This document shows, piece by piece, positions 35,640-61,310 of a stretch of 64,000 nucleotides of DNA. The translations under genes and the position numbers were made by a program. The stretch spans positions 23,267 to 87,266 of the forward strand of contig WIXG01000331.1 in assembly GCA_009869945.1 (NCBI GenBank). Reading direction: 5' to 3'. The DNA comes from Mesaphorura yosii. Taxonomy: Eukaryota; Arthropoda; Collembola; Poduromorpha; Tullbergiidae. Below the pieces are notes generated by a model. That model was not told the origin of the DNA, searched no databases, and was given only the letters and a program-made list of their open reading frames with translations. The first letter of the stretch is position 1, and each line of letters starts with the position of its first letter.

Positions 35640-37348
35640 TGCATGAATAAATATGGGTTCTCCGGAGCTCAGTTTGTATCGTCAACTCTCTGTATCATAG
35701 TAAATTTGTATTAGTGACGTCAACAATTTGATATCTTCGTATTTAGTTTTACACATAGACACTAGCGAAGTTGAATACGAAAAAATTTACGAAGAGTTGC
35801 CAGTCCGAGGCATGTATATTGGGGTAATTTTGTAAGTAGAACCAACATCTTGCGACGTCGACATTACAAGATTGGAATACGTTAGTACAACGCTCGCACG
35901 CTCTCGAGCATGATATCCTACCTCCGTAATTTCATAAAGCATTTTACGGCGTTACAACGAGTTGACGATACAAATTGAGCTCGGGAGAAGCCTTAATGTA
36001 TTTTAAGTGCTGCTGGTTACAAATTAGAAGACGGTTGTGCCCTTTTATCAGAAAGATCAAACTTGAATTCGGTTTCACACTTCTCAAATGAAAATGAATA
36101 AATTGCTTGACCGCATTTGAACTCTTCTGCCGCTTCCTTCAAAAACTCTTGCTAGGTGAGCTTCATGCATTCTTCATCAGGCCACAAATCATTGCATCAA
36201 AGGTCAAAGAAACTGAGCGAACGATTAATTTCAATTCAGCCCGACCAAGTGCATCAAAGTGCAATGCGAACGTATTTATGGCATTCGCTTACCGATTTAT
36301 GGTTTAATTGCTGGTGGTGTCGTCTAAATTGAATTTAATGCAATATTTATGACTTCATACACTACAACCGTGTATTTCTATTCAATAATTGCACTATCAT
36401 ACAACTGTTTACATTTGGTTTTATGTCTAATTTTTAGTACGGAGGATGCTTCACTATTTCAATGCTGCTGGCTTAAGAATTAATACAGTTAACTCTTACA
36501 ATTATTGAATGGCAAGGGTTTCATCTTGTTATGATACGTGTACTTGCACGAGATTTGATCCTTCTCGCGTTTCCGAGTCTCCAGAATTCTTAAAACTTGA
36601 TAAATCGTCATCTCGGTCTTCGCTGTCAATCGTGTGTTGAGGTTGGGGCTGACACGAAGATCATCTCCCTTCGCGTATGCTTCCTTTCCTCATCTTGCAC
36701 TGAATCTCAGCCGCTGCGTCGCTCTCACAATAACTTTTCAATAAAAGCGTGGTGTGTAACATAATGCATGCTTATAACTTAACAACACTCCTCCAGACAG
36801 GCCAGAGAAAAACCACCACAGAAACGAAACACATTCATAAAGTCAAAGAATTCTCATTCGCATTTCATCTCACGACAGTTCAACATCTTTCCTCCCGTCG
36901 CAGACAGCTCGCTTCGGTTCCTTGTCCCAATCGCAAGCCACATGGAGACATGGAAAAGGCTATCTCCCAGTTAGAGAAGTGCTTGTGGATGTATTTTTAG
37001 AAAGGCAAGAATTCTTCATAACTCAAGTCACTTTGTCATGAGAGGAAGAAAACGCTAATTAAGTCAAAAAAGGAAATAATTGCATGCTTGTTTCTTTTGC
37101 GCCACCCAAACACATGCACTTGGCTACCGCCAACGGAGAAGTCTTCTTGTGGAGTTCCAGTCAACCCAATCCCAGTTCCCCAGCAGTAATTCTGTGCCAC
37201 ATGGAACCGCGTGCCTGTGCTCATTAACTTCTGGTCTCGCTTCTTCCATTGCCGTTTGTCGTGTTTTTGCCAACCAAAAGTATGAGTGAACTTTGTGCAT
37301 TCGATATCAAGTCGATTGGGGAACGTGCGCAAGGAAGTTGAACTCGAA
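35640..37348. other. Intergenic region upstream of fibrillin
   Basis: About 1.7 kb between the desaturase B stop and the fibrillin start. Beyond the desaturase polyadenylation signal at 35646-35651 I see only AT-rich sequence and short frames without family resemblance. The fibrillin promoter and 5' UTR are expected near the right end. Confidence 0.4.
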
Positions 37349-52267
<14,919 letters not shown>

Positions 52268-53437
52268 TTTGCCAAGTAATCTTAAGTTTTAATGCCACGT
52301 GAGATTTGTTACATTTGATATAAGTTTAGACGTTTGACTTAACATCGGTTCTGACAATTATGTTATGCGACGAAAGCTTTATTCTTGCCGGTTAGTCCGT
52401 AATTTCTACTTATTAGTCTAAATGTTTGGAATAAGTATTCAATAATGCTACAGTCTTGTAAACTTAGCACTGCCAGGTCAAGTTTTAATACAACAAATCA
52501 CTGCCACTGCCGATTGTACACTGTCATGGCACATTCCGTGCATTAAATCAAATAGTGACACATCTTTTTACTTTAATTTCAAATTCAGTCTCATCTTGCA
52601 ACTCGCAAACGACGGGCGAGAGAAAAGTTAGCAAAAGGTACTTCCAACTCGGGACTTTCACGAACCTACACGTCAAGACACATAAGAAGAGAAGGCATGC
52701 TTATCGAATGTTTCTTTCCATTAATAGAATGATTGGCACTTGAGTCAATTAAAACCATGTTCCTGCCATGTACAATGTACCGGTGCTTCGTTCACGTCAC
52801 GGTCAATATCTTTCGTCTTCCACTAATTCTTGGAAGCGTTGGAAACAAACATTTACATACAAATGATTGGTTCATGCGCATGAAAAATAACCAGGCCTTC
52901 TGTTTTTTGAACCTTTGAACCGGCCAGCCAGTTTCTGTCTTCAGGATTCCAGATTTACGGGAACTGTCTTTACTTTCTCATATCTCTGGCGTGCTGTGTT
53001 GATAACAGCAGGGCAGGGCGAAATCATCCACAAGATACATGCTCTAACCTTTTCATGACCTTTTCACCTTGATGTCAACAAGTTAAATGCTTGATGCAAG
53101 GAGTACGACCTGTCACAAAATCATGCAGTGCACATCCACATTATCTCTACTGTGATTTATGAATCAAGCGATGCGTCAAAGTTCAAATTATTGAAATAAT
53201 TTTAATTACGCATTTCGGTTTAAAGGGAATTGGTACGCATGTAAAATCCACTGGAATCGTTTCAGAATCGTCACCAATACTGCACATTTTTAATCCCCTG
53301 CCAATATAAACACGGATGGTCGTCAATCTAGTACTTTGTTTCACTTTCTGAAGTTGACAAGAGAAGATAGTATTTAGCTAGATTCATTTGTAAAGGGCCG
53401 GGAACTTAACAATTGCCTTGTTCGCTATAATTAAGTG
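52268..53437. other. Intergenic region between fibrillin and receptor copy 2
   Basis: About 1.2 kb. It should hold the fibrillin 3' UTR and the promoter of the Ig receptor. A TATAAA occurs at 53305-53310, about 130 bases before the receptor ATG, but no well-spaced initiator was found. No coding frame has family resemblance. Confidence 0.4.
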
Positions 53438-56400
53438 ATGGTGATGGAGTGCAAGTGGCTTGAAAGTCGCCGTACTTTCACTCTGTTTCTTGTGATTTGC
53501 TGCTTGTCCATTTCAACGTTGTACGCTGCTGATCCGCCCGTCATCGAAGTTGCTGGAGGAATCACAAACACCAGCATCGTGACTTTCCAAAATGGCACGC
53601 ATATCGTCGTCTCTAGCAACGTGTCCAGCATTGTGCTAATGTGCAATGCTTCGTACCCTGTTATGTGGACTTTGGATTCGTTGGAACAACCGGTAAGCTC
53701 ATTTGGTGCCCTATCTATTTACTGTGTTCTGACCTGATTTTCATGTCTGTACTTCTAGTGGGCTGCTAGCACAAGGGCCGATCGATTGGTGAAGGATTTC
53801 AAGGACAAGTCAACGTACACTTATTCAATGAGCGTGTCCTTGGGAAACCATAACGGCTATCCTTATGCCACTCAACTCAGTATGGAACCCGAGCAGTATG
53901 AGTGCCGTGCTGTGGAATCCTCAAATAGCTTGATGACCAAGATGACTGTTCTTTGGGAATGTAAGTCACATAATTTCAGGAATATCTGAATAATGATTGA
54001 AATAATGTATGACCTTTGCGTGTGATTCATTAAGGGAAAAGTGAATATTGGAATGTAAAGCACAATAAGTACGTGAACGGAAAGTATCAAGTGTACTGGA
54101 GTGCAAGTGGAAGCGGTGAAAGCACCGAAATACTGATTCCATGCTATTCTATGAATTCGCTCGCATTACCAGTGCAACTGTATAAGCGGGATCCAGGCCA
54201 AGTACGCTTTGCCGTAAATTCCTATCACTTGACGAGTGAAGTGACGGAATCATTATGTTATGGTATTTCAGGCGGTCAAGCTCCTCGCTTCTGACAACGG
54301 AACGGAATCCTCGCCGGTTAGATTTGAGAAATACGTCGGCTTCTTTATAAACTCTTCGCTCGTACAGTCAGAGAACGAAACATACGAATGCCATGTAATT
54401 TTTGCAACATCACAAATCGCAAAAAGATTCAGGAGGGCCACATACGACGATTATTTGCACTCAGAATTAGGATCTGGAGATGGGTCCATCAGCTTTCCAA
54501 CAAATTCACCGTTGGAATCTTCTGGTGATGGAGAATTTGAAAACCTAGTCCCCGAAGATTATGTGTACATCGAAAGTGAGGAGGATTTACTCGGGCGTAA
54601 CACAACGCGGAACTTTACGCAACCCACCAACAGAAACCGCACTACCGTGCCTGGGTCCATTACGTCAGTTGCATTCTCATTAATTAAACTCGACTCGGCA
54701 GCGTATAAGGATGAGATTCATGCAACGACGAAGCCGGACTTTTCAGACACCCTTTCGTCTTACCTGAATAGAGAAAATCCTAACCTGGTATTGGAGCACA
54801 ATGATACCTCAATATCTTGCTGCATTAAGCCTGGTTACAATTCATCATTTACTGCTGATCACTTTGTACTGTATCACAAATGGTGTACCGAGCCGTTGAT
54901 GTGTCTCACTGCAAAACATGTAAGAACCCCAATTTCTTGGCTCATTTTAGTCTTTCCAAGGCGCAAGGGTTGAAGTCACCCAAACATGACTCATTTGTTT
55001 GCTCCCTTCACTTACAGTTGATGAAGAAAACGTATATTCTGTACTACGCGAAATATGACAATGTGGCATCTCGGACATGTCGTTCCATTAATATGACTGG
55101 AGAGTACAAAAGCTCATTTGCATCCAACCCGGCACTATACGTATGTCACATGCGAACAGACAGACATGTGACGAGGTATGCATACAATGGGGACTATGAT
55201 CTCAAATTTCACCAAAACAACTCAGAAAACTCCTGTAAATACCACAAACTACTCTGTGAAATTCATATAATTTTTGCTAGAGTGTAACCTCACCTTTTTG
55301 GTGCCTCACAGATTACCTGAGCCTTGACAAGACTTCAACTTTGGCTGTGCTTCAATACTACAATCAAAGTCGGTACACGTACTTGAATGACATCTCGAAC
55401 CTTTCATTTTACGACGGAGAAACTGCAATGTTTCGGTGTGTCGGGAACGGTTTCTATTATACTACAACTGGGTACATTTGGGAATTACAGTGGAAGAATG
55501 GAAGTACTACGCAGCACAGTAATGAACTCGCTTATGTTAAGTTAGAGTCTACTTTATGAATCGTCTAACCATGTAGGTCTTTATTTTTCGAAATGATATC
55601 AGCATCACCACCTACCCCTTCGTACTACACCTTTTATAATTCGCTGAAAGTGAATCTCACTGACAATTTGGAGAAAATTTCCTGCCATATTCCACTTTGG
55701 AATTCCTCTGACTGGGTAACGAGGTCGTTCCTCATCAAAGTGCAAGGTAATTAACGGAGCACATACGTAATCATACGTTGCTTGAGACTTGGTTGTCCGA
55801 CCTATGTGAGTTCTCATTGCAGCATCAAGACCACCGACCACAGCTTCTGGTGAAAGTTCGGCCGTGGAAGAAATCGAATTTTACGCCGGGCAGTCAAAAG
55901 TACTTAATTGCAATTTGCAAGGCCATCCTCCAGTGACCACGTACAGGTGGAACCTATCCTCGAGTATTTACAGTTTCCTTGTATGTGCTAGAAAATGAAT
56001 TGAGTCCTGGGAAAGCGTGCTTAGACTGTTCTATCTTGATAGGAACGGACGCCAGTTTACTACGCCAATTATGGGAGCTTTTACACATCTCGTAGAGTTC
56101 CATCCTCATACAGAGAACCCACGACCCCGAATGTCACCGTTTCTCTTTATGCGGCCAATTATGTTGAAAACTCGACTCTTCCCATTCTCCAAGAAACGTT
56201 CACGTGCTTGGCGACTAATATGGTTGGGAATGCAACTAAAATATTTAAAGTGAAAGCTTTAAGTAAGTTTCAGTTAAGCTCCGGCGCGCAAAAAGTGCCA
56301 TCTTGCATCTCATTGAAACTTATTTTGGCAGGATCAATTAAACCTGAGATTGCTTATGGTTATCGAGAAATCGCGGTGTTATTCTTGCACGACGAAAATC

Positions 56401-56956
56401 CGGGTTTGAATTGCACCGTTCTGAGAGGTCTGCCCTTCCCGGAATTCTATTGGCAAAAGCATGGAATGGTAAACTAGCCGATTCAGATCGTAACTTAATA
56501 AATAAAGTGCTAATTCACTCAACAGAACATTTCGTCAAGTGACAACTACGATATTAACATGGTCGGAAATACATCAATTCTCACATTCAAAACTGTTGAC
56601 TATCAAGATGAGGGAGATTACACATGTATGGTTTCGAATATAGCTGGGAGTACCCTCAAAGACATCAACGTACGAGTACGAGGTTTGTTATTAAATCATA
56701 CACCATATTCGACAGTTACCAGGTTACTGAGTTCGGTGCTAATTTATATCACTTTGTAGAGCGTCCTCACTCCAGATACTGGTACGAATTCGCCATTTTT
56801 CTGCTGACACTGGTGCTCATTATCCTGTTTGGGTCCTTGGCCTACGTTTATATATCTAAATCAAAGAAAATTAACTCGCTGAAGCTGCGGGCAGAGTACT
56901 CGAATCTCTTTGGTAGACACGAATCTCGCATCACTGTTACGACGATGGACGACTGA
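53438..56956 (+). CDS. Kinase-less VEGFR/PVR-like Ig-domain transmembrane receptor, copy 2
   Basis: This is the paralogue of the gene at 15640-19007, with the same exon and domain order. About 900 residues are read from roughly twelve exons. A signal peptide (FTLFLVICCLSISTLYA) follows the ATG at 53438. The Ig-like cysteine pairs include LMCNASYPVMW...YECRAV, ILIPCYS...YECHVI, a vicinal pair (ISCCIKPGY), FRCVGN...ISCHIP, LNCNLQ...FTCLAT and LNCTVL...DYTCMV. After HSRYWYEFA comes one membrane segment and a short tail with KSKKINSLKLRAEY and HESRITV, ending TMDD. There is no kinase domain. Unlike copy 1, the linker after domain 2 has a furin-type RFRR (54425-54436). AATAAA lies at 57090-57095. 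The domain layout resembles VEGFR/PVR receptors; orthology is inference. Confidence 0.75.
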
Positions 56957-57890
56957 GTATTATGGAAAGTGTACCTGAATGTTGTGATCCGTGATATTTC
57001 AAACATTAATAATTTCAACATTTTCATAGCGTGTCACAGTTTTAACCACTACTTAATTACTTCAGATGTTTAACCCCGTTATGCCCATTAATAAATATCT
57101 TGCTAGCCGTTATTGTAAGCTTGAGTGGACGGCCTCAGTGATAAAATTAGCAGAGATAATGTACACACGTCATGACGGAGGAAACTCACATTTTGTCATT
57201 GTCTACTCAAGACAAGATGTTGCCCATTGTAAACATGAAAGTTTGGAGGCGTGGACATGAATGGAGCCTCCATTGCGTTGAATAGTACCCGACTCATTCT
57301 TTTATCAATTTCTGCGTGGTCGGTCTTTGACTTCATGACTTGACTTGAAGAATGCATTAAACCCGTTGTCATTTGTCTTGCGTTGATGTAAGGCCCTGGG
57401 TTAGTTAAAATAATGGACACCGACCGACATAGTTTCCAAAGAGCCGATGTTATTTGGAAGCTGAGTGCGCGGGATCGAAGTTGGACCTTTGACGTGCGTG
57501 TTCTCATGAACCCTTCCTCCGTCAACCTGAATATCTCTTTGACATTTTCCTCGAAGTGCTCAACGATGTTTTACGTACGGTAAGACATTTCTTGTCATGT
57601 TACTTTTCTGATTCTTTGATGGTGCCTTTGTTTACGCCTTTCGGATCATGGAGGACAGATATTTCTGGAATTCTGCAAATTCTGAGCATCTTAATGCATA
57701 TAAAACTGAGTTCCATTAACGCCTTCCGCCTTATTAAGGATTTTGCTCCTGGCCAAACAGCGCTGGTTCTCGCCGATGGTGAAGCCTTTCCAGGGTCTTT
57801 GCCTTCACCAGAAACTCCTCCCCGTCTTCTTGAAGCGATTTATCACCGGCAGAGTTTTTTAGAAACCACAACTGAGACTTCCGCCTCAAA
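56957..57890. other. Intergenic region between receptor copy 2 and first Trunk-like gene
   Basis: This contains the 3' UTR of the Ig receptor to about 57110 and the upstream flank of the first Trunk-like gene. A TATAAAA at 57699-57705 lies about 190 bases before that gene's ATG and may be its TATA box. The open frame at 57556-57915 overlaps the real first exon in another frame and is not called. Confidence 0.4.
57699..57705 (+). promoter_or_regulatory. Candidate TATA box, first Trunk-like gene
   Basis: TATAAAA in the right orientation, about 190 bases upstream of the ATG at 57891. I see no convincing TCAGT initiator at the expected distance, so this is weak. Confidence 0.35.
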
Positions 57891-58777
57891 ATGGCCACGA
57901 AGCTTCACTTGGTAAATCCTTCAGCATTTTCAGTTATCTTTATTTCACAATTGAGACGTCAACTTTCAACACAGGTGCTTTTTACTCTCCCCGTGCTCAC
58001 CGCCAGTTTGTATTGTTTGAGCGACGAGAAGGAAAGCGGACTCCGACGGTCAAGTCTTCGATTTCCGCTGACTGATGTATTGGAAAGAAACCTTGGGCCT
58101 AACCAAAGCCGCGGGCCTATGACATTTGGCCCCTTAGAAGTACCAGCTTTTGAGGGCAACGGTATCAGTTCCTCGATGATATTGACTCAATTAGAAAGCG
58201 CTCACCTGGCCGAATTTCAGAAACTGAGGAGTGGCAAGGCTAATGGTAATTTTGCGTCATGTATTCTAAATTCTAATGCTTTCGCATCATACCGAGCCCT
58301 ACTCATTTTCAGACGAAGGTAACAATGGCGTAGCAACAAGTCTCAAGTCGTTTTTCGCTCGAAATGAGCCTGAGAATCGTATACAAACTTCAGAAACCGA
58401 AATGGAACGCACTCAACTGTGGAAGCGTACTATCAGGCATCCATGGGCCTGTGAAACACCGCCTGAGGCAGAGTGGATAAGTTTCACTGATGACTATTTT
58501 CCAACTCGCGTCAAGAACTACACATGTATCACCGACACTTGTTACTGCACGCCAATTACGTACCAGACGAAGTTCCTGAAACGGCGAAATCCAGCGGTGG
58601 ACACCCGTGTAGACGTAACTGTACCTTTAAGCTTACGGGAGGAGTGGGAAAGCACAACCAAAACATTTGTCACTTGTTGGTAAGCAAGCATGACTGAAAC
58701 CTTGATTGCGAGAGCATGACTGCATTGTATTTTCCTTTTGAAACAGTAATTGTCGACAAATTCCTAGACCGGGATAA
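57891..58777 (+). CDS. Trunk/PTTH-like cystine-knot ligand, divergent copy
   Basis: Trunk and PTTH are secreted ligands of the Torso receptor tyrosine kinase, controlling terminal patterning and moulting hormone in insects. Four exons (57891-57911, 57975-58245, 58313-58679, 58747-58777) give 229 residues. Joining the 21-base first exon to exon 2 makes a clean signal peptide (MATKLHLVLFTLPVLTASLY). A propeptide ends near a dibasic site (TQLWKR), followed by the knot: PWACE, DDYFPTRV, TCITDTCYC, YQTKFLKR, LREEWES and TCCNC. The last intron splits a cysteine codon inside the final CC pair, exactly as in the second copy. Seven knot cysteines are visible. The cysteine that copy 2 has before its LPESLRS segment is absent here. 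AATAAA lies at 58886-58891. Confidence 0.8.
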
Positions 58778-59438
58778 GAAATCTTCGACGGATGGGAGCT
58801 GGCGATGTGCCATGTGTGTAATTTCTGGTAACACTGCAACCAAACAATTCCTCAACATGCAAGACCCAAACTGTCGTCGAGTTTAAATAAACTATTTATG
58901 TAAACCATTTGGCTTTACCCAGCGGGTTGTCTTAATCATAAATCATAAAAAAGAGTGTAATTTATGACTGAATTCAATATTTGGTGGGGAGGTGAGGACT
59001 TGCAAATACGGTGCGTAATTAACTAATAAAGAAATGTGCAACTGAGAAATGGCATTCATTTTGGGGTTCTTATTCTCAATCAAATATGGCATGAAAGTAT
59101 TAAACTTCTCTGGGTACTAATTCTTGAGATCAAGTACACTTAATTGGCCATGGTAAAATCTTTCTTTATCATGTGTCAGTCTCAGGGCAGCTGATCATGG
59201 CAAATGGACAATTCTGCGCAGCGAGTGAGATTACTGTCGATGGTCGAGCCTTTGTGCTTTTCGTATACAAAACAGACCGCGAAACCGAACTGCTCGAATT
59301 GAATTTGTGGGAGCCGTACAATTCCTCAAATTTATTTATTCCAATAACTGTGCTTAAATTCCTTACTTCTGACTTGATTGGAGTTTCGACGCTTACTGCA
59401 AATTATTTATCACCATCCTCCACTAGATTGCTGAAGAC
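58778..59438. other. Intergenic region between first Trunk-like gene and ENY2
   Basis: This holds the Trunk-like 3' UTR (to about 58910) and the ENY2 promoter. The open frame at 59173-59442 runs into the ENY2 start region and shows no conserved motif. I see nothing else. Confidence 0.35.
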
Positions 59439-59937
59439 ATGACTTTACCAAATCAAAACGAAATTAAAGCTAAAATCGACGACGCACTTCAGCGCAGCGG
59501 AGAAATTGACAGGTAGCTTGGAATGTTCACTATTCTTGCATTAATTTGACGTGGTAAATGACAAACAAGAAGGACTGTAAATGAACAAGTGGTTATTCAT
59601 GTATTGCAGATTAAAAAATCTTTTAGTATCAAGACTTTCAGAATGTGGATGGAAGGATCAAGTTCGGCTGGAGTGTCGCAAAATAATAAAAGAGAAAGGA
59701 ATCGATAGTCTCGACGTCGAGGCACTCGTGAGAGATGTCACACCTGCGGCCAGAGGTAATTATTGTTTTTACTCAATTCAGAATTCAACAAGCAATTGCA
59801 TCGTTTTAAAAATGTGCGTCCGTTTTTGCTCAGACCTGATACCCGGCACAGTGAAGAAGGAGCTCCTAGAACAAATTCAATCTTCGGTTCATCAACAGGT
59901 CGAAGTGTCCCGAAAAGTTAAACACGAACGATTTTAA
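59439..59937 (+). CDS. ENY2: ENY2 (enhancer of yellow 2 / Sus1) transcription and mRNA export factor
   Basis: ENY2 is a small helical nuclear protein shared by the SAGA deubiquitinase module and the TREX-2 mRNA export complex. Three exons (59439-59512, 59610-59755, 59834-59937) give 107 residues, the usual size. The recognisable core is GEIDRLKNLL, then RLSECGWKDQVRLECRKII, KEKGIDSLDVEALV, VTPAAR and PGTVKKELLEQI. The start is the ATG at 59439; the upstream frame is closed or unconserved. AATAAA lies at 60027-60032. It sits between the two Trunk-like genes, on the same strand, with no functional link known. Confidence 0.93.
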
Positions 59938-60057
59938 ATAACAAATTGTAAATTGAGCAAACTGATAACTCCTGATATGAATATTTTCGACACGGTGTCT
60001 TCTGTATTTATAGTGATCGTTGTTTAAATAAATTTTCACCAATGTCATTCGGTATTT

Positions 60058-60375
60058 TCAATTTTTTAACTTCATCTCAGCCATTTCAAGTTGCTTACAA
60101 AATGCATTCGTCCTCGTGTCGCTGAATGTTGCTCTCTCCAGGGATTCAAGACATGCAAAGTGAGTTGCGCGTTTATAGCTTCCGACTTCGTTTGCACCGT
60201 CAATGCGCAAGAACATAACAGATGATAAGATCGCACTCTTCATACCGGGGTCATGTGCCAGGAGTTGCCAGTGCGAAGCTTGGACTTTGCAAATTCTAGA
60301 TGACATTTGCAATAAAAACATGTGGGCATAATGTCAATCAACTTCACACCGGCACTGTTCCTCCGAGTGACACAT
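60058..60375 (-). CDS. Hypothetical small cysteine-containing protein (about 87 aa)
   Basis: An open frame on the minus strand (60295-60058) can be joined to a short upstream exon (60375-60350) through a 54-base GT-AG intron. The product begins MCHSEEQCRICKVQ, continues WQLLAHDPGMKSAILSSVMF, and ends in a Lys/Glu-rich helix (QLEMAEMKLKN). It could equally start at an internal methionine without splicing. I do not recognise it. It overlaps nothing else, is convergent with ENY2, and lacks a clear AATAAA. Compositional look is protein-like but support is thin. Confidence 0.3.
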
Positions 60376-61171
60376 TATTTTAGTGATCTTCGTTGCTTGG
60401 CGATGTTTTAATGGATTTCTCAGAATATTCCGCAGAAAGTATTTGCCAATGGACTCTTATTACGCATAACGTTTCCTTGAACCCACGTTCAGTGGAAAAA
60501 ATAACTTCTATTAAAATTCCAATAAAAGGCGTCATTCCTGAAGATGACCGAAATTGGATCCGCTATTGTACCTGCTGCCCATCTGTCACTTTTCAGATGA
60601 CGGGCTGTTTTCTCTGCTCTTCCAATTCATCGCCCACATGCAAAGATGTTTTCACCCTTCCATGTCCACAATTTTAATCTTGTCATTTTCCATTTACGGC
60701 TGTTACGATACTCCTATGCGCTGACCATTCGCATCGGCATGGAAAGTGGGGACTTTCTTCTCATTCATCGCTTTTTCTTAGCAAATATAAAATGACCAGC
60801 GTTATGAGTACCACTCCATTCATTTGGTCTCGTAATTTTAGTCCTCGTTAGTTCTACGTCGACTTCGCTCCGGTTCGCTTTAATTTTAGTGTGCACTTGA
60901 AAAGTCTATCTCATTCAATCGAACTTTAGAGAAATTAATCAAAATCCAACGCGCTTTTATTCCATGTTGTAAACAAGTCCTCAGATTGAGGATATTAATT
61001 TCTAATACATTCTTCGAGGTTGAGTCACTCCTGGAGCACCTGATCCAAAGGTAATTCTTAATCATGACTTAAAGTACCTTCTAAGCTTTGAGTCCACGCT
61101 ATTTAAAGATTCCAAGATCCTGTCATTTCAATTCAAATATTGCAAATGAGTAAAACGAGCAAGAGAAATGA
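60376..61171. other. Intergenic region upstream of second Trunk-like gene
   Basis: Nearly 800 bases with no supported gene. A plus-strand frame from the ATG at 60411 to 60677 would encode 88 residues with several cysteines but has no signal peptide or family resemblance. The right end runs into the promoter described at 61172. Confidence 0.4.
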
Positions 61172-61208
61172 TATAAAAGGATGAAAAGGTTCAGGAAAAG
61201 ATTCAGTT
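61172..61208 (+). promoter_or_regulatory. TATA box plus arthropod initiator of second Trunk-like gene
   Basis: TATAAAAGG at 61172-61180 is followed by TCAGTT at 61203-61208, which matches the arthropod initiator consensus. The distance from the first T of the TATA box to the initiator A is 33 bases, the expected spacing. The ATG at 61311 follows about 105 bases later. The combination makes this the best-supported promoter in the window. Confidence 0.65.
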
Positions 61209-61310
61209 CAATTTTAAATTTCAGTTCATTAACTGAGGACAGGTGAATTTTCTGGCAGCGTGTTTTGCAAATTCTGTTTCAAATTGGAACAGAATTCCAG
61301 CCAGGACCTG

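Noticed and set aside
57556-57915. 119-codon open frame upstream of the first Trunk-like gene
   Set aside because: It overlaps the true first exon in another frame, has no domain, and the spliced alternative gives a clean signal peptide.
59173-59442. Open frame overlapping the ENY2 start
   Set aside because: The ENY2 frame is unmistakable from its ATG at 59439. The upstream frame shows no conserved motif and is probably 5' flank.
60411-60677. 88-codon cysteine-containing frame upstream of the second Trunk-like gene
   Set aside because: No signal peptide, no family resemblance and no promoter or polyadenylation context.
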